From: Rheinheimera sp.
Lineage (GTDB): Bacteria; Pseudomonadota; Gammaproteobacteria; Enterobacterales; Alteromonadaceae
Length of the DNA stretch: 10,000 nucleotides
Direction of reading: 5' to 3'
NCBI RefSeq assembly: GCF_020217005.1
Contig: NZ_JAIWOI010000332.1
Location: 1-10,000, forward strand
Position numbers and translations under genes: made by a program
Shown here: piece after piece, positions 6,530 to 10,000 of the stretch
Layout: each line of letters starts with the position of its first letter
Position numbering within the stretch: position 1 is the first letter of the stretch
The notes under the pieces: model-generated
The model's input: the letters and a program-made list of their open reading frames with translations, nothing else
Database searches by the model: none
Told to the model about the DNA's origin: nothing

Positions 6530-6916
6530 ATGGCATTACAACAGATCTTTGGCTGGGGAACCTTAAGGCTGGCCCTGGCTGGTTTGATAGCAGCACATGG
6601 CTGGCACAGAGCTCTGACTGGCGGCGTGGTGCCTTTTGGCCAGTGGCTGGAACACAATGGCTGGCCTATGGGCTTGTTAATAGCCATAGCTATTACTGCT
6701 GTTGAAATTATCGGTACTTTATTTCTGGCGCTCAACCGTTACGTCACATTAATTTGTCTGGTCTATGTTGGTATTTACGCGACAGGCATAGCTATTTTGC
6801 ACGCCAAAATAGGCTGGTTTGTCGTGGGCCCTGGCCGTAACGGTGCCGAATTTAGCGTTTTGCTGATCCTGGTGCTGTTGTCTGTGGCTGTGCATCATTG
6901 GCCTGTAAGGCGTTAA
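6530..6916 (+). CDS. DoxX family membrane protein
   Basis: A 128-residue integral membrane protein with four hydrophobic segments at about residues 8-23, 47-67, 71-92 and 108-122. The sequence AAHGWHRALTGGVVPFGQWL (21-40) after the first segment is typical of one DoxX-family branch. Family members are four-helix inner-membrane proteins; some are linked to redox or thiol metabolism, but no specific activity can be read here. The ribosome-binding site AAAGGA (about 6518-6523) overlaps the stop codon of the ACT gene, and only 3 bp separate the genes, so translational coupling is likely. It is the last gene before the terminator at 6988-7026. Confidence 0.87.
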   Translation: MALQQIFGWGTLRLALAGLIAAHGWHRALTGGVVPFGQWLEHNGWPMGLLIAIAITAVEIIGTLFLALNRYVTLICLVYVGIYATGIAILHAKIGWFVVGPGRNGAEFSVLLILVLLSVAVHHWPVRR

Positions 6917-6987
6917 AGCCGCAGGCTAGTCAGACATGAGTCTCACAAGCTCAGCCTGATTCAGTGGTGGAAATCAGTGTTTCGCCG

Positions 6988-7026
6988 AAAAGCCAGAACC
7001 CAAACAAAGGGTTCTGGCTTTTTTTT
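6988..7026 (+). terminator. Rho-independent terminator of the GH3/ACT/DoxX operon
   Basis: AGCCAGAACCC (6991-7001) pairs perfectly with GGGTTCTGGCT (7009-7019) around the 7-nt loop AAACAAA. A run of eight T follows (7019-7026). Three upstream A residues (6988-6990) can extend the stem with the T run, so some activity in the opposite direction is possible. Confidence 0.93.
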
Positions 7027-7100
7027 GTTGTGTATTTACATCTATTTATTATCTGATAGGGTGTTGGTGTTATTAGGAACAAGATTAAAAAAGGATTTTT

Positions 7101-9725
7101 ATGAAAATTGCGGTTCTCTCTGCTTTAGTTTTATTTTCCGCCGTTACGACTTCGCTTCATGCCAAACCATACTCTTATGTTGAACAAAACCAATTTGGAG
7201 CCTCTTACCAGTCTATTCAGCCAGCCGGTGATTTTCTGCTGGCCGTAGCTGCGGACAGCAATTACATCGATTTATACGACAAAACCGCCACAGGGCAAAC
7301 CAAACCACAGCATCGATTCTCGTTCAGCTCTAAGGTGAATGCCGCGATCTGGTCTGCAGGTTATCTGGTGGTCGCGCAGAGCCAGAGTCTAGGGTTTTAT
7401 CAACTGGACAGCGCAGGCCAATTGTTGCTCAGATTCAGTTGGGCAGACAAAGTGGCTTCAGCTCTGGCCCAATCCGGTTCTTATCTGGCGGTACAAGGTC
7501 CGGCAGGCGTTGAAGTGTTTCTATGGAAAAATGGTCAACCTGAATTGCATCAACTTTTTGCTAAGCCAACAGGTTATTACCAGGCTCAAATGCGAATAGA
7601 ACAAAACCAGTTACTATTGGCCTGGCAACACAGCTATTCAGGCGCTGAAGTAAAAATACAAAAAATAGATTTGAGCAGTTTACAAAGTAGTGACACAGAA
7701 CTCTCTGCAGTGGCTGATCTAAGTTTATTAAATACAGAGCAGTTTATTTACCGTGACAGGCAAAATAAATACCTGTGGATGGGCTGGAACGGACAACAAT
7801 GGCAGGCTAAAAACCAGGCTGATTATCTGATTGATTTACAGACCCCTGGTTTGTTGTTTTTGAAAGATGACAAAATCTATAACTACGGTGCCGGTCTGGG
7901 GCGCGAAAAAACACTTCAGTTGCTGAAGTTAGACAACAATGCTATTGCGATAGAGTCTATGCCTGTCGCTGAAGAGTCACACTGTACTGCTGTGGCGACA
8001 GAAGGGCAGAACTGGTTTTGTTTAGGGGCTACAGGCGCCAGACAATTGAACTGGAATGCGCTATTTCCAACAGCAAGACCAGATATTTTTAGCCACCCCC
8101 AGGCCTTTGCAGGCATGACTGCGACAGATCATCAGCTATTTGTTCGTGGCAGCACAGTGGTGTATGGTTTATCTGCCTCTGAGCCGGACTTTAGTACAGA
8201 GCTGTTCAAAGACAACAGTTCTATTACCGACATGCTGGCAGTGAAAAACAAAGTGTTGGTACGCAACAATGCGGGTCAGATCATTCAGTTTGCTGAGCAG
8301 CAGGGGCAATGGCAGGCGGAAGCTCAAAGCACTGTCAGTCAAGGCTGGTCACCTTCTGCGCGTTACTGGCAGAGCTCTGAAGATCTGCTGCTCGTCAATG
8401 GTAGCTTTACAGAGCAGGCTTTTAGCATTTATCCGGCAGGAGCAGCAGACATCCTCAATACCAGCCCGGTGCAGATCCCCTGGGCTTCACTGAGATTACC
8501 TGGTAACGCTAAAGTGTTGGATATCAGTATGTTCCAGTTGGACGCCGATTGGCTGTTATTTGAGGCTTTGACAGAGTCCGGGCCACAAAGTACCTCTTAT
8601 GCTGTATATGCAGTGCAACTCGACCCTGTCACGCACCAGTTAAAAGGCAGTGTTCAGGCTGTGACCTCAGCTCTTATTCAGCCAGGCCGGCAAAAACACA
8701 GTATGACTTCATACAAAGGGCGATTTTATCTGCAGCAGATAGGGGCGGGCAGAGGGATTGAAGTATTCAGTCCGGACAACGGCATAATAAAACGCCTTGG
8801 TGGTTTTGGTGCAGAAGATGCGCTGGCAAACTGTGGGCAAGCCGACCTGAGTGTGACAGATGATTTGCTGATAAGTAGCCCTGGCTCGGCAACAGGTGGA
8901 ACCGATCTTTGTTTGTTTGATCTGTCGGCTAATCCCTTGGCTCCGGTGAGTTTAGGGGCTTTGGCTTTGCCATGGTTCAATAGCACGCCCGATTATCGCA
9001 GTGCTGTGCAGGTTGCCAGGTTAGGCGAATATCTGATAGCCGGACAAATAGCGGACGGCCGGACTTTGCTACTAAAACAAAACTATGCACCGCAGCTGCA
9101 TCAGCTTGTAAGCACTATGGATAAAAACAGTGCTGCAACTATAGTGGCAAGCAGTGTTGACCCTGAATCGGATCCTGTGGTGTTGAGCCTGACCACATTA
9201 CCTTTACACGGCAAAGTCACACTGAATGGCGCTGAGATTTGGTACCAGCCTGATACAGGTTATACAGGGCAAGATCAATTTACTGTAACCAGTTCAGATA
9301 GCCAGCAGAACTTCAGCCAGCAACAGTTTCATATTGAAATCAGAGCGACAAACGGCCAACCTCAGTTTTCGGATAGTTCCTACAACGCTCAGGAAGGTGT
9401 GACCTTTACCACCATGCTGAATGCTACGGATCCAGATGGTGATTCACTGAGTTATGCCATCACTGCACAACCGACCAAAGGTTCGGTGACCATCTCGGCT
9501 ACAGGACAACTGAGTTATCTGGCGACAAGCGCGGGTTCAGACACTATGAAAGTCAGAGTTTCAGATCCTTCAGGTTTAACTGCAGAAGCTACTTTGACTT
9601 TTAGCATAAGTGCCAAAGCAACCCCTGGCACCGACAATTCTGCAGGATCTGGTGGCGGCGGTGGCGCCATACACTGGGTATGGGGTCTGTTATTGTCATG
9701 GTTCTGGTTGGGCAGGCGGAGATGA
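7101..9725 (+). CDS. Exported GlyGly-CTERM protein with cadherin/Ig-like domains
   Basis: An 874-residue protein. A Sec signal peptide occupies residues 1-21 (cleavage LHA/KP). Residues 22 to about 660 are not a family I can name. Repeated short beta-strand patterns, such as LLAVAADSNYIDLYD and YLAVQGPAGVEVFLW, suggest a beta-propeller-like surface domain. Cysteine pairs C295/C307 and C578/C604 could form disulfides. Two Ig/cadherin-like domains follow (about 663-748 and 749-835), each with a DP-x-x-DP or DPDGD motif and the G-K/S-V-T strand typical of bacterial tandem Ig repeats; DPDGDSLSY may bind calcium. The C-terminus is a GlyGly-CTERM tail: Ser-Gly-rich linker, GGGGG (851-855), a Trp/Leu-rich membrane segment and a final RRR. 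In the family this tail is processed by rhombosortase after export, usually for type II secreted or surface proteins. Start: AAGGA at 7091-7095, 5 nt upstream. It is a single-gene unit flanked by terminators; the promoter is not clear. Confidence 0.9.
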   Translation: MKIAVLSALVLFSAVTTSLHAKPYSYVEQNQFGASYQSIQPAGDFLLAVAADSNYIDLYDKTATGQTKPQHRFSFSSKVNAAIWSAGYLVVAQSQSLGFYQLDSAGQLLLRFSWADKVASALAQSGSYLAVQGPAGVEVFLWKNGQPELHQLFAKPTGYYQAQMRIEQNQLLLAWQHSYSGAEVKIQKIDLSSLQSSDTELSAVADLSLLNTEQFIYRDRQNKYLWMGWNGQQWQAKNQADYLIDLQTPGLLFLKDDKIYNYGAGLGREKTLQLLKLDNNAIAIESMPVAEESHCTAVATEGQNWFCLGATGARQLNWNALFPTARPDIFSHPQAFAGMTATDHQLFVRGSTVVYGLSASEPDFSTELFKDNSSITDMLAVKNKVLVRNNAGQIIQFAEQQGQWQAEAQSTVSQGWSPSARYWQSSEDLLLVNGSFTEQAFSIYPAGAADILNTSPVQIPWASLRLPGNAKVLDISMFQLDADWLLFEALTESGPQSTSYAVYAVQLDPVTHQLKGSVQAVTSALIQPGRQKHSMTSYKGRFYLQQIGAGRGIEVFSPDNGIIKRLGGFGAEDALANCGQADLSVTDDLLISSPGSATGGTDLCLFDLSANPLAPVSLGALALPWFNSTPDYRSAVQVARLGEYLIAGQIADGRTLLLKQNYAPQLHQLVSTMDKNSAATIVASSVDPESDPVVLSLTTLPLHGKVTLNGAEIWYQPDTGYTGQDQFTVTSSDSQQNFSQQQFHIEIRATNGQPQFSDSSYNAQEGVTFTTMLNATDPDGDSLSYAITAQPTKGSVTISATGQLSYLATSAGSDTMKVRVSDPSGLTAEATLTFSISAKATPGTDNSAGSGGGGGAIHWVWGLLLSWFWLGRRR

Positions 9726-9822
9726 GGTAAGGACTAAGGCAAGGGAACCAAAATCAAGGCAAAGAATAGAGCGGAGATCAAAATACTTTCAGGCCTATCC
9801 TTTGCCCCTAAATAGTGAATAC

Positions 9823-9853
9823 AAGGACACCCATAACCCGGTGTCCTTTTTTT
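9823..9853 (+). terminator. Rho-independent terminator of the GlyGly-CTERM gene
   Basis: AAGGACACC (9823-9831) pairs with GGTGTCCTT (9840-9848) around the 8-nt loop CATAACCC, followed by a run of seven T (9847-9853). It lies about 100 bp after the stop codon. The intervening 9726-9822 holds no gene, only a loose inverted repeat GGCAAAG (9758-9764)/CTTTGCC (9800-9806). Confidence 0.9.
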
Positions 9854-9910
9854 ATCTAAACTGAGCAAAATCACCGGCAGCCTGAGCAACCCAAATCGGT
9901 AGAACCGGTC

Positions 9911-10000
9911 ATGGCAAACCAGAACGGCGGGCAATATTGGCCGGTGCCTACAGACAGCAAAATGATTCAACCGGGCTTTTATCCTGTTCTTACTTTCTTT
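9911..10000 (+). CDS. Possible start of an unknown gene (partial, weak)
   Basis: From an ATG at 9911 a plus-strand frame stays open to the window edge for 30 codons (MANQNGGQYWPVPTDSK, then an internal Met and PGFYPVL). I recognise no family, there is no good Shine-Dalgarno sequence upstream, and an open stretch of this length is expected by chance. It is listed only because the other frames here are closed or look like antisense readings. No other feature is visible between 9854 and 10000. Confidence 0.15.
   Translation, partial: MANQNGGQYWPVPTDSKMIQPGFYPVLTFF

Noticed and set aside
6922..6958. Inverted repeat CAGGCT/AGCCTG with an inner AGAC/GTCT after the DoxX gene, considered as a tRNA-like or second terminator element
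   Set aside because: Short stems, no T run and no tRNA consensus; the strong terminator just downstream explains the region.
9850..9911. Minus-strand reading ending VAQAAGDFAQFR just before the terminator, which could be the C-terminus of a convergent gene
   Set aside because: The same frame has a TGA 18 codons before its stop, and another stop further upstream within the window, so it cannot be the end of an intact gene; a decayed gene cannot be argued from so few residues.
9734..9970. Minus-strand open frame of 78 codons after the GlyGly-CTERM gene
   Set aside because: It reads straight through the intrinsic terminator at 9823-9853, has no ribosome-binding site and resembles no family.

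Overview
The window looks like chromosomal DNA from a gammaproteobacterium of the Alteromonadales/Rheinheimera type. This is inference from the gene families: a DUF2959 lipoprotein, a secreted cyanophycinase-like enzyme, and a GlyGly-CTERM surface protein. Ribosome-binding sites are mostly clear AGGA/GGAG types. I see no insertion sequence, tRNA, rRNA, CRISPR array or phage gene, and no sign of recent transfer.

Layout. 1-316 (-): 5' part of an EF-hand calcium-binding protein that runs off the left edge. 317-641: divergent intergenic region with three successive hairpin-forming inverted repeats (464-540) and repeated TTGGGTAA-type motifs. 642-1286 (+): DUF2959 lipoprotein, whose 3' end overlaps by 29 bp the convergent gene 1258-2010 (-), an orphan family-3 periplasmic solute-binding protein. 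2074-2562 (-): membrane-anchored protein of unknown function, probably co-transcribed with the binding protein from a TATAAT promoter at 2606-2636. 2707-3978 (-): exported cyanophycinase-like serine peptidase (S51), followed 3 nt later by a perfect 34-bp palindrome (probable terminator). 3979-4246: divergent promoter region. 4247-6916 (+): apparent three-gene operon of a lipoprotein-like GH3 beta-N-acetylhexosaminidase, an ACT-domain protein and a DoxX-family membrane protein, closed by a strong intrinsic terminator at 6988-7026. 7101-9725 (+): 874-residue exported protein with a predicted propeller-like body, two cadherin/Ig-like domains and a C-terminal GlyGly-CTERM sorting tail, closed by a terminator at 9823-9853. 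9854-10000: no gene supported, only a weak open frame.

Theme. Six of the eight genes with supported boundaries encode proteins that leave the cytoplasm or are anchored to a membrane with a periplasmic part, and a seventh is an integral membrane protein. Two are probable hydrolases acting outside the cytoplasm: one on cyanophycin or another isoaspartyl-type polymer, one on N-acetylhexosamine-containing glycans. One is a likely rhombosortase/type II secretion client. Read together this is a cell-envelope and nutrient-scavenging neighbourhood, but nothing ties the separate transcription units into one pathway. I found no convincing new multi-gene system. The least explained items are the structured intergenic region 464-540, the unknown anchored protein at 2074-2562, and the body of the GlyGly-CTERM protein.
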